Below, piece after piece: positions 26,435 to 34,079 of a stretch of 64,000 nt of DNA. The notes beneath the pieces are model-generated. The model had not been told where the DNA came from. It ran no database searches and saw only the letters and a program-made list of their open reading frames with translations. Position 1 is the stretch's first letter, and every line of letters starts with the position of its first letter. The position numbers and the translations under genes were made by a program. This DNA is from Oleomonas cavernae (GTDB lineage Bacteria; Pseudomonadota; Alphaproteobacteria; Zavarziniales; Zavarziniaceae): contig NZ_QYUK01000011.1 of assembly GCF_003590945.1 (NCBI RefSeq), forward strand, positions 1-64,000. Direction: 5' to 3'.

Positions 26435-27247
26435 ATGATCCTGTTTCCTGAATTTCATCAACGCTATGGCCCCTGGGCCATCGTGGCCGGCGCCTCCGAG
26501 GGGATCGGCCAGGCCTATGCCCATGTCCTGGCCGAACGTGGCCTGAACCTGGTCACCCTGGCGCGCCGGATCGAGGTGCTGGAACAGGACGCGCAACTGA
26601 TCCGCCGCCGTCACCGGGTGGAAGTGCGGCCCGTCTCCGTCGACCTCGCCGCGCCCGACCTGGCGCAGCAGATCGACGCGGCGACCGCCGGCCTCGACAT
26701 CGGCCTTGGCATCTACAATGCCTGCTATTCCCGGATCGCCGATTTCACCGATGTGGCACTGGACGATCACCAGCGGATGCTGGACGTGAACTGCCGCGGG
26801 CCGTTGATCCTGGCCCAGCGTTTGGGCCCACGCCTGGTGGCGCGCAAGCGCGGCGGCCTCCTGCTGATGTCCAGCATGTCGGGCTTCCAGGGCTCGGCCC
26901 TGATCGCGACCTATGCCGCGACCAAGGCCTTCAACATCACGCTGGCCGAGAGCCTGTGGACCGAGTTGAAGCCCCACGGCGTCGATGTCATCGCCTGCGT
27001 CGCCGGCGCCACGCTCACGCCGGGGTTCGAGAGCTATACGCCTGAGGCCAAGCGCGGCAAGGCCTTCCCCATGCGCGCCGATGCCGTGGCCCGCGAGGGG
27101 CTGGCGGCACTGGGCAAGGGGCCGATCCATATCGCCGGGCGCCTGAACCGCCTGGTCAATGGCGTGACCCGGTTCATGTCCCACCGGCAGCGGACCAACT
27201 TCTTCAGCAATGCCACCCGCAGCATCTATGGGTCATCTGAATCATGA
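26435..27247 (+). CDS. SDR family oxidoreductase (DhrS/17-beta-HSD-like)
   Basis: 270 residues. The cofactor motif is AGASEGIG (about residues 18-25); the NNAG position reads YNACYS; catalytic Ser is in MSSMSGFQG and Tyr/Lys in YAATKAF. The SEGIG cofactor loop and C-terminal extension are typical of the membrane-associated 17-beta-hydroxysteroid and very-long-chain 3-ketoacyl reductases. It starts at ATG 26435 and overlaps the next gene by ATGA. First gene of a four-gene, fully overlapping operon. Confidence 0.9.
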   Translation: MILFPEFHQRYGPWAIVAGASEGIGQAYAHVLAERGLNLVTLARRIEVLEQDAQLIRRRHRVEVRPVSVDLAAPDLAQQIDAATAGLDIGLGIYNACYSRIADFTDVALDDHQRMLDVNCRGPLILAQRLGPRLVARKRGGLLLMSSMSGFQGSALIATYAATKAFNITLAESLWTELKPHGVDVIACVAGATLTPGFESYTPEAKRGKAFPMRADAVAREGLAALGKGPIHIAGRLNRLVNGVTRFMSHRQRTNFFSNATRSIYGSSES

Positions 27248-28311
27248 GCGCCACCGATCAGCTTGGGCCCGCACACCTGGGGGCGCGCTGCCTGGTGACC
27301 GGGGGTGCCGGCTATGTCGGCCGTAACCTGATCCGGCGCTTGGGCAAGCAGGGCTGCGCCGTCACCAGCTTCGACGTGATCGCACACAGCCATGGCGACG
27401 GGGTTGCGACGGTGGTCGGCGACCTGCGCGACTATGGCGCCGTCCGCGCGGCCTGCGAAGGCGTGGACACGGTCTTCCACACCGCCGCCCTGATCAACAC
27501 CCTGAGCCTCTATCGCCAGGCCGAGCGGCGCTTCGTCTTCGAGGTCAATGCAGGCGGGACGGGCAATGTCGTCCGCGCCGCCGGCGAGGCGGGCGTGGGC
27601 GCGGTGGTTCACACCAGTTCCTTCAATGTGGCGCTGGACGGGTCGGCGGCGGCGCAGGACGAATCCCTGCCCTATGCCGTAGGGGCCAGGGATCTCTACA
27701 CCCTGTCCAAGATCGAGGCGGAGAAGGCAGCGCTGGCGGCCGACCGTCCAGGTAGCCTGCGGGTCTGCGCCCTACGGCCGGGCGGGATCTGGGGCACGGA
27801 CACCGGCTCGATGATGATCCGCAGCTTTCTCGAGCAATTGGCGGCGGGCAAGTTCAAGGCCCTGGTCGGCGACAAGAACACGGTCACCGACAATACCCAT
27901 GTCGACAACCTGGTGGATGCCATGCTGCTGGCCGCCCGGGCCCTGCGCGCGGCGCCGGAGGCGGTCGGCGGCCAGGCCTTCTACATCACCGATGGCGAGC
28001 CGATGAACGGCATGGCCTGGTTCCGGCCCCTGGTCGAGGGGGTTGGCTTCCGCTTCCCCACCACCTGGCTGCCCATGTGGCTGATCCGCACGGTGGCGCG
28101 GGTCGCGGAACTGTCCCATTACCTGGGCGCGCCGATGCCCATGCTGACGGTGCGGGGCGTCAATAACCTGGCCGAGAATTCGCGGCTGTCGATCGCCAAG
28201 GCGCAGCGCCTGCTCGGCTACACGCCGCGTTACACCTCGGCCACTGCCGTGCCGCTGCTGTTGCCGGCGGCCCGCGACTTCATCGCTGCCAGGCAGGGGC
28301 GCAAAGCATGA
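27244..28311 (+). CDS. NAD-dependent epimerase/dehydratase, 3-beta-hydroxysteroid dehydrogenase-like
   Basis: 355 residues of the extended SDR class. The N-terminal motif is TGGAGYVGRNLIRRL, with the acidic FDV after the second strand for NAD. Catalytic Ser-Tyr-Lys are visible around HTSSFNVALDG and LYTLSKIEAEK. The segment LRPGGIWGTD and NTHVDNLVDAMLLAAR match the 3-beta-HSD/sterol-4-alpha-carboxylate dehydrogenase (NSDHL) group. The expected reaction is oxidation of a 3-beta-hydroxyl on a sterol or steroid-like ring, inferred from the family. Overlaps both neighbours by four bases. Confidence 0.88.
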   Translation: MSATDQLGPAHLGARCLVTGGAGYVGRNLIRRLGKQGCAVTSFDVIAHSHGDGVATVVGDLRDYGAVRAACEGVDTVFHTAALINTLSLYRQAERRFVFEVNAGGTGNVVRAAGEAGVGAVVHTSSFNVALDGSAAAQDESLPYAVGARDLYTLSKIEAEKAALAADRPGSLRVCALRPGGIWGTDTGSMMIRSFLEQLAAGKFKALVGDKNTVTDNTHVDNLVDAMLLAARALRAAPEAVGGQAFYITDGEPMNGMAWFRPLVEGVGFRFPTTWLPMWLIRTVARVAELSHYLGAPMPMLTVRGVNNLAENSRLSIAKAQRLLGYTPRYTSATAVPLLLPAARDFIAARQGRKA

Positions 28312-29039
28312 GCAAGCTGATCTATCTGTTGTGGTCGCGCGGGGCCATGACCCCGGCCGAGCGGCGCCGGATCCTGCTCGACGACTGCGCACCAAAACTG
28401 CTGGGGATGGCTCCGGCCGGCCTGCAAATGAACATCGCCGACGATCTCATCACCATCGCTTCGCCCGCACCCCGGATGCTGGGGCCAAAGCCCTTCGTCG
28501 CCCAGATCAACCTGTGGCTCGATGATCCCACACAGCGCCAGCCTTATGAGGCGGTGTTGCAGGCAGCCGGTTTCGATCTTGCCGGCTACCGGGTGGACGA
28601 ATGGCTCTACACGGACTATGGCGAGAATGCCCATGGCAAGTCCAGGGACTGGCCCGATGGCCAGCGCAGCCCGGGCCTGCTGGCGGTAACCTTGCTGGAG
28701 CGCCCGAAGTCCATCCCCAGGGATGAATGGATGCGGCGCTGGTTCGGCTGGCAATCGCCGATGAGCGAATGGATGCAGCCGCGCGCCCGCTATGTCCGCA
28801 ATGTGGTGGAGGAAGTGCTGACCCCCGGCGTGGCCGCCCTGGACGGCATCGTCGAGGAGGCTTGGCCGTCGGAGGCGCATGTCACCAACAAGCTGGTGTT
28901 CTTCGGCGCCCGCAACCGGCTGCAGCTCATGCGCCACATGACCATCATGCTGCGCTCGGTCTCGCGCATCTTCCGCATGTGGAAGATCACCACGGTGATG
29001 ATGAGCGAGCATTTCCTGAAAACCCTGGGGAAACCGTGA
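28308..29039 (+). CDS. EthD-like/hypothetical protein of the steroid-like operon
   Basis: 243 residues with two alpha-beta segments (LIYLLWSRGAMTPAERRRIL at the start and LLAVTLLERPKSIPRDEWMR near residue 125), which suggests a duplicated dimeric alpha-beta barrel of the EthD type. Proteins like this accompany degradative operons, but no catalytic role is established. A Met/Arg-rich C-terminal tail could bind a membrane. It is translationally coupled on both sides (ATGA and TGATG). Confidence 0.6.
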   Translation: MSKLIYLLWSRGAMTPAERRRILLDDCAPKLLGMAPAGLQMNIADDLITIASPAPRMLGPKPFVAQINLWLDDPTQRQPYEAVLQAAGFDLAGYRVDEWLYTDYGENAHGKSRDWPDGQRSPGLLAVTLLERPKSIPRDEWMRRWFGWQSPMSEWMQPRARYVRNVVEEVLTPGVAALDGIVEEAWPSEAHVTNKLVFFGARNRLQLMRHMTIMLRSVSRIFRMWKITTVMMSEHFLKTLGKP

Positions 29040-29824
29040 TGGCCTGGTATACCGGCAACGAGACTTTCGATACCTGGCTGGCAGTCGGCTTCGGCTTCGC
29101 TGCTTTCACCCTGCTGGGTTCGCTGTTCGCCAAGAGCCCCTATGGCCGCTTCGCCTCGGACAAGATGGGGGTGAACCTGAATCCCAAACTCGGCTGGTGG
29201 CTGATGGAACTGCCGGCGACGGTGGTGTTCTTCTGGTTCTACCTGCAAGGGGCCCGCGCGTTCGAGGTAACGCCGCTGGCCCTGGCCCTGGTCTGGACCA
29301 TCCACTACGGCAACCGCGGCTGGTTCTTCCCGCTGTCCCTGCGTGTCGCCAGGAACCGCAGCAGCACCTTCAGCATCACGGTCATGCTGCTCGGCATGTT
29401 CGTGACCGGCCTGCACGGCTATCTGAATGCGACTTTCTTCACGCAGTACGCACCGCACCTGACCGGCGCCTGGCTGGCCGATCCGCGCTTCATCGGCGGT
29501 CTGGCGGTCTATCTCTGCGGCCTGTTCCTGACGGTTCGGTCGGAAGCGATCATGCGTCACCTGCGCGATCCAAACGCGGCAGGGCAGGACTATAAGATCC
29601 CCTACGGCGGCGCCTTCCGCTATGTTTCGAGCCCGCAGTACCTGGGTGAACTCACCGCCTGGGCCGGCTTCGCCCTGATGACCTGGGGCCTGCCCGGCGT
29701 CATGATCTTCCTGATCTCCGCCGGCAACCTGGTCCCCCGCGCCTTCCAGAGCCACCGCTGGTACCACGAGAGATTCCCCGGCTACCCCAGCGACCGCAAG
29801 GCGATCATCCCGTTTATTATCTGA
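29039..29824 (+). CDS. 3-oxo-5-alpha-steroid 4-dehydrogenase family membrane protein
   Basis: 261 residues with about six membrane helices. The C-terminal half has the steroid 5-alpha-reductase signature: DYKIPYGGAFRYVSSPQYLGEL and FQSHRWYHERFPGYPSDRKAIIPF. The family reduces the C4-C5 double bond of 3-oxo-steroids (or similar enones) with NADPH in the membrane. The start ATG overlaps the upstream TGA. Together with the 3-beta-HSD-like gene it suggests A-ring redox of steroids or hopanoid/sterol-like compounds. Confidence 0.9.
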   Translation: MAWYTGNETFDTWLAVGFGFAAFTLLGSLFAKSPYGRFASDKMGVNLNPKLGWWLMELPATVVFFWFYLQGARAFEVTPLALALVWTIHYGNRGWFFPLSLRVARNRSSTFSITVMLLGMFVTGLHGYLNATFFTQYAPHLTGAWLADPRFIGGLAVYLCGLFLTVRSEAIMRHLRDPNAAGQDYKIPYGGAFRYVSSPQYLGELTAWAGFALMTWGLPGVMIFLISAGNLVPRAFQSHRWYHERFPGYPSDRKAIIPFII

Positions 29825-29826
29825 TT

Positions 29827-29920
29827 GTCATCCCGGCGAAGGCCGGGATCCACCGTCGTGGCAATACCGGTTGGGCCGCGCGCTCCACCGCAGTGGATCC
29901 CGGCCTTCGCCGGGATGACG
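29827..29920. repeat. Palindromic repeat, family A
   Basis: GTCATCCCGGCGAAGGCCGG and its complement flank a 45-base spacer immediately after the last gene of the steroid-like operon, where the hairpin could also protect the mRNA 3' end. Confidence 0.75.
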
Positions 29921-29989
29921 GCGGTAAGATTGCAGGCGGAGGCATCTTGCCGGGGGCGTCGATTGCGCCTTATCCTGGCGCTTACAACC

Positions 29990-30262
29990 ATGTCAGTCCA
30001 AACCATGACCGGCCACCACTCGTTCAATGAACTGCGTAAAGCCCTGCCGCCCGTGCGTCGGGCCCGCAATGCGCAGGCCACGCAGGATGTGCTGCAAGAG
30101 ATGGAGGTTGATACACGCCGTTTGGCGGGGGAAGAGCCCCCTGAAGATTTTGGTAGCGGAACATCGGACTAGCCAGCGGGGGTGGTCAAGCTGGAGAGGC
30201 ATGCAGACATTCATCTGTGCAGCCTGCCACGCTATGTTGAAGCACTTGGCGGCACATTGTAA
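29990..30262 (+). pseudogene. Decayed HigA-type (XRE) antitoxin
   Basis: One reading frame runs from ATG 29990 (or 30005) through FNELRKALPPVRRARNAQAT, the usual N-terminus of XRE antitoxins of the HigA type, to an in-frame TAG at 30170-30172. The same frame then continues with KLERHADIHLCSLPRYVEAL and ends at TAA 30260-30262. That second block matches the end of the helix-turn-helix and the conserved tail of these antitoxins. The segment between is a few residues short and degraded. No toxin gene remains next to it. I read it as the relic of a toxin-antitoxin module. Confidence 0.6.
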
Positions 30263-30285
30263 GTCACCGCAAAAATTCTCGAATT

Positions 30286-31038
30286 CTAATTTCTCCTCAA
30301 TAGGAGACGATAGAATGATGTTGATTTGCTGTTATTAGCATCAAGTATTATTTTTAGGTATTTTGTGTAGGCGCTGCATAGCGTATCGCTGTTTGATGAG
30401 CTAAGGCTTTCCATTGCAGACAATTCATTTTGTGAAAATAATTTTTCTTTGGGTTTAATAATTTGCTGATAAAGTTTATCGATATCCTGAATTTCTGCCA
30501 AGTCGGGTGTTTTGATGCCATCAATATAGGATATGCGAAGTTGGTTTATATATTCATCAGCCGCCGCGTATTTTTCCATCGGAATGTTTTTTCCTGCCGC
30601 TAAGTTTGCGCAATCATCTGCGTTTTCGCCGGATAAATATTTTATAAATTTATAGTATGACTTTAAAAGTAATTTAATATTCATCTCAGATGAAAAGGAT
30701 GATTTAACGTGTATGCTTGTAACCAATTTGTCCCAGGCGGCTTCTCTATCTCTTTCGTCTTCCGTTGTAAAGTCAGATTGCTTATTCTGCACCGTCCTCT
30801 TATAGACTATGTACATGCTATCAAGATATTGTTTATATGTAAGTTGATCATTCTCTTTTACAAGAATGATCGACGAAAGTTCTCCAGCATTATATAAAAG
30901 TATATCTTTCTCGAATTGATCTTTAGTTTTATATTTTGGACTGAAATTATCTAATATTTTAGGTGCAAGATATACGGTTAGGGCAATTGCTACCAATACC
31001 ATTAAAATGCTGGATATGGAAGATATGACGTGTTTCAT
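30286..31038 (-). CDS. AT-rich orphan gene, membrane-anchored hypothetical protein
   Basis: 250 residues, no recognised family. One N-terminal membrane helix (ISSILMVLVAIALTVYLAP) is followed by a polar, Lys/Ser/Tyr-rich, mostly helical domain, probably facing the periplasm. The base composition is strikingly AT-rich (runs such as AATATTTTATAAATTTATAG) in contrast with every neighbour, and codon use is equally different. ATG 31038 starts the helix. Together with the decayed antitoxin beside it, this marks a recently acquired patch. Confidence 0.7.
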   Translation of the reverse strand: MKHVISSISSILMVLVAIALTVYLAPKILDNFSPKYKTKDQFEKDILLYNAGELSSIILVKENDQLTYKQYLDSMYIVYKRTVQNKQSDFTTEDERDREAAWDKLVTSIHVKSSFSSEMNIKLLLKSYYKFIKYLSGENADDCANLAAGKNIPMEKYAAADEYINQLRISYIDGIKTPDLAEIQDIDKLYQQIIKPKEKLFSQNELSAMESLSSSNSDTLCSAYTKYLKIILDANNSKSTSFYRLLLRRN

Positions 31039-31098
31039 TCGGATGATCTGCCCTGCGCCAGATTGTTCCCGTATTCTATAGTGTGTTAGTTCTTGATT

Positions 31099-31479
31099 CT
31101 AGTGAAGATTGTCGTGCTGCGCCACCCCCGCCGCGCGCAAGTGCTTCCCCAGCCGCCCGCTGGCCCACAGGAAGAACATCCGATAATCCGAGACCAGCGA
31201 CCACAGCGGGTAGGTGAAGGTGGCCGGGCGGTTTTTTTCGATGCCGAAGTGGCCGACCCAGGCGAAGAAATAGCCGGCGAGCGGCATGCCCAGCAGCCAC
31301 CAGGGATTCAGGGTGGCGATGGCGGCGGCCAGGAAGCCCAGCGTCAGCCCTGTGCCGAAATAGTGGATGGCGCGGGTTGCCGGCTTGGCATGTTCCTGCA
31401 AATAATAGGGAAAGAAGTCGCGGTAGCGCGTGATCGTCGCGGGCCGGTTGGTGCCCGCCGCTGGTTCGCTTTTGGACAT
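31099..31479 (-). CDS. Mpo1-like (DUF962) membrane protein
   Basis: 126 residues with two to three membrane helices. The family signature is visible: RDFFPYYLQEHAKPATRAIHYFGT and FFAWVGHFGIEKNRPATF, with the conserved histidines that bind iron in yeast Mpo1, a dioxygenase of fatty-acid alpha-oxidation. Bacterial members are little studied, so the activity is a family inference. ATG 31479 has a GGAGGATATCG ribosome site. It is divergent from the MerR regulator and shares its palindrome-bearing promoter region. Confidence 0.88.
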   Translation of the reverse strand: MSKSEPAAGTNRPATITRYRDFFPYYLQEHAKPATRAIHYFGTGLTLGFLAAAIATLNPWWLLGMPLAGYFFAWVGHFGIEKNRPATFTYPLWSLVSDYRMFFLWASGRLGKHLRAAGVAQHDNLH

Positions 31480-31600
31480 CGATATCCTCCGCACCCGTCG
31501 CCGTGATCGGCCTCGTTGTTACATCTATTTGGCGTCCACCTCCCGGCGGTTTCAAGCGCGGGGTTACGACCGGAATTCTTGCTGACTGACAAATTGGCAG

Positions 31601-31616
31601 TTGACGTTAACGTCAA
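31601..31616. promoter_or_regulatory. Perfect palindrome, probable MerR (LiuR-type) operator
   Basis: TTGACGTTAACGTCAA is a perfect 16-base palindrome 65 bases before the MerR start. Related sites lie at 33900 and 53762, both upstream of acyl-CoA genes. Autoregulation by the adjacent MerR protein is the simplest reading. Confidence 0.7.
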
Positions 31617-31681
31617 CGTCACCTATGAGTCCCCGAAATCGGAGGAAACGGCTCAAGTGAGCCACCAGGGGAGAGGCAACG

Positions 31682-32116
31682 GTGTCGAAGACCTATTCCA
31701 TCACCCAGCTTTCCGAAGAGTTCGCGGTCACCCCGCGGGCGATCCGGTTCTATGAGGATCGCGGCCTGCTCCATCCCAAGCGGGAAGGCCAGACCCGGAT
31801 CTATTCCCAGCGCGACTGGGTGCGCCTGCTCTTGATCCTGCGGGGCAAGCGGGTTGGCTTCTCGCTCGCCGAACTGCGCGAAATCCTCGACCTCTACGAC
31901 CTGGGCGACGGCCAGACCGAGCAGATCCGCCGTACCCTGGAGACCTCGCGCCTGAAACTCGAGGCCCTGGAGCGCCAGCGCCAGGATATCGAGCAGGTGA
32001 TGCACGAATTGACCAATTCCTGCGGCTATCTCGAAGGCCTGCTGCGCGAGCGCGGCGTCGACCCCGATGCCCCCGTCACCGCGCCGCTCAAGCGCAAGAA
32101 GGTGAACGCGGCGTGA
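31682..32116 (+). CDS. MerR-family regulator, LiuR-like
   Basis: 144 residues. The MerR helix-turn-helix and wing are clear (YSITQLSEEFAVTPRAIRFY and EDRGLLHPKREGQTRIY), followed by the LILRGKRVGFSLAEL segment and a coiled dimerisation helix. There are no metal cysteines, so it belongs with the acyl-CoA-related members such as LiuR, which controls branched-chain amino acid and fatty acid breakdown. Start is GTG 31682 after GGAGAGGCAACG. Its stop overlaps the next acyl-CoA dehydrogenase start (GTGA). Confidence 0.9.
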   Translation: MSKTYSITQLSEEFAVTPRAIRFYEDRGLLHPKREGQTRIYSQRDWVRLLLILRGKRVGFSLAELREILDLYDLGDGQTEQIRRTLETSRLKLEALERQRQDIEQVMHELTNSCGYLEGLLRERGVDPDAPVTAPLKRKKVNAA

Positions 32117-33876
32117 CCAACCGGCCGGCCAGGCCCCGACTGCCGTATCCGATCAAGGGCGGAAATTTCTACGCCCTGGACGGGTCGTTGCAGCGCCTGC
32201 TCGGCCGCCTGATCCCCGACAGCCTGGCCCGCCAGCAGGCCCGCCTCGAAGACTTCGGCGCCTTCTGCGGCGGCCCGGTCGAAGAGGCGGCGGATTATAC
32301 CGACCGCTTTGCCCCGCCGCGGCTCGAGACCTATGACCGGTCGGGCCGGATGGTCAATGTCATTCACCACAACCCGGCCTGGGACGCGGTCAGCCGCGAG
32401 GTTTACGAGCGCGGCGCCGTGGGCCTGGCGTTTGGCGAAAAGGCCGAGCCTTACACGCTGACCTTCGCCTTCGGCTACCTGCTGGGCATGGCCGATATCT
32501 CGCTGCACTGTCCCGTCACCATGACTGGGGCGGTCGCCTATGTGCTGGACCGCTTCGCGCCCGAGAGCGTGCGGGAACGCTATCTGCCCGAGATGACCCG
32601 GATGGACGGCCAGGCGCTAACCGGCGGCACCTGGGCGACGGAACATCACGGCGGCTCCGACATCGGCGCCACCACGACCCGGGCCACGTTACAGGGCGAC
32701 GGTACCGCGCGGCTCACCGGCCTGAAATGGTTCACCTCCAACGCCAATGGCGGCCTCGCCCTGGCGACGGCGCGGCCCGAGGGCGCCCCTGAAGGCTCCA
32801 AGGGCCTGGGGGCGTATCTGGTACCCACGCACCGGGACGATGGCGCACCCAATTCGATGCGCATTCGCCGGCTGAAGGAAAAGCTCGGCACCAAGGGCAT
32901 CCCCACCGGCGAGATCGACCTGATCGATACCTGGGCCGTAGAAGTGGCGCCGCCGCCGCGCGGCTTCAAGCTGATGGTCGAGGCGCTGGAATTCAGCCGC
33001 ATCCACAACGCCATGGGCAGTGTCGGCGTGCAGCGCCGGGCCTATCTGGAAGCCCTTGGCTACGCCGATCAGCGCGCCGCCTTCGGCCACACCATCACCG
33101 ATTATCCCATGGTGCAGGACGAGCTTTTGAAGATGCTCGTCGCCCATGAGGCGGGCCTGGTCCTGGCCTTTGAATCCGCCCGCGCCTTCGACGCCGCCCA
33201 TGGCCGCGATGTGGCCGAGGCCGAGACGGCGGAGCGGGCCTGGCTGCGCGTTGCGACCGCCCTGGCCAAATACCAGACGGCGGAAGATGCCTGCGCCACC
33301 ACGCGCGGGGCGATCGAGCTGATCGGCGGCAATGGTTACACCGCCGATCATGTCACGCCGCGCCTGCTGCGTGATGCCCAGGTGCTGACCGTTTGGGAAG
33401 GCCCGGCTAACATCCAGGCGCTGGAACTGCTGCGCCTGCTGGGCAACCGCCTGCCGGGCTTCGAGACCTATCGGGCCCGCATCGAGAAGGTCACCGGATC
33501 GGCACCGCCCGCTTTGTCGGTACTGGCCCGGTCGACCGAGGCCGGCCTGGCCGAGGTAACGCAAGCCGTGGCGCTGCTGCAGGCCGACGCGGCCCTGGCC
33601 CAGCGCCATGCCCGCCGCCTGCTGGCCCTGATGGCCGAGGTATTGGCCGCGGCCCTGCTGCTGGAAAGTGCCGTGGTCGAACTGGGGCAGGGTAATGCCC
33701 GCATGGCCCTGGTCACCCGCCTGTTCATCGAAACCCGGGTGGAGCCGCTGGCCCATCGCGGCATCGTTGCGGGCCGGGAGTGGACTTCACGCTATTTCGA
33801 GGCGCTGGCCTTCGACGGCGTGGTCGATCCCTCGGCGGTCGCCAGCCTGCCCGCCATGACGGGAGTCGCGGCATGA
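32113..33876 (+). CDS. AidB-like acyl-CoA dehydrogenase
   Basis: 587 residues, longer than ordinary acyl-CoA dehydrogenases. It has the AidB-type layout: extended N-terminus, ALTGGTWATEHHGGSDIGA FAD-binding segment, RIHNAMGSVGVQRRAYLEAL, IELIGGNGYTADHVTPRLLRD, and a helical C-terminal extension. E. coli AidB binds DNA; LiuR-linked homologues instead appear to act on acyl-CoAs, which fits this context. GTG 32113 overlaps the MerR stop, so the two are co-translated. Confidence 0.92.
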   Translation: MTNRPARPRLPYPIKGGNFYALDGSLQRLLGRLIPDSLARQQARLEDFGAFCGGPVEEAADYTDRFAPPRLETYDRSGRMVNVIHHNPAWDAVSREVYERGAVGLAFGEKAEPYTLTFAFGYLLGMADISLHCPVTMTGAVAYVLDRFAPESVRERYLPEMTRMDGQALTGGTWATEHHGGSDIGATTTRATLQGDGTARLTGLKWFTSNANGGLALATARPEGAPEGSKGLGAYLVPTHRDDGAPNSMRIRRLKEKLGTKGIPTGEIDLIDTWAVEVAPPPRGFKLMVEALEFSRIHNAMGSVGVQRRAYLEALGYADQRAAFGHTITDYPMVQDELLKMLVAHEAGLVLAFESARAFDAAHGRDVAEAETAERAWLRVATALAKYQTAEDACATTRGAIELIGGNGYTADHVTPRLLRDAQVLTVWEGPANIQALELLRLLGNRLPGFETYRARIEKVTGSAPPALSVLARSTEAGLAEVTQAVALLQADAALAQRHARRLLALMAEVLAAALLLESAVVELGQGNARMALVTRLFIETRVEPLAHRGIVAGREWTSRYFEALAFDGVVDPSAVASLPAMTGVAA

Positions 33877-33899
33877 CTCCGGCGGGTTTCCTCGTCTTG

Positions 33900-33925
33900 G
33901 TGACGTTAGCGTCAACTATATTGAC
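33900..33925. promoter_or_regulatory. LiuR-like site with a nested second palindrome
   Basis: GTGACGTTAGCGTCAA (33900-33915) matches the perfect palindrome at 31601 in 14 of 16 positions. It overlaps GTCAA-CTATA-TTGAC (33911-33925), a second perfect inverted repeat. The site lies 155 bases before the acyl-CoA dehydrogenase at 34080 in an otherwise empty 203-base gap. Confidence 0.6.
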
Positions 33926-34079
33926 AATTATGTTCAGAAAAGAGCTTGAAGTGCCGTTGCGTTGTCGGTATGGCGATGCAAGCCGGAAGGCCAGACCGGG
34001 TTTTGCGCAACAAAATTGCGTCGACTACCTGGTAAACAAGATGGCCGTCCGGGCCCGCGCATTCTGAGGAGAGATCGAG

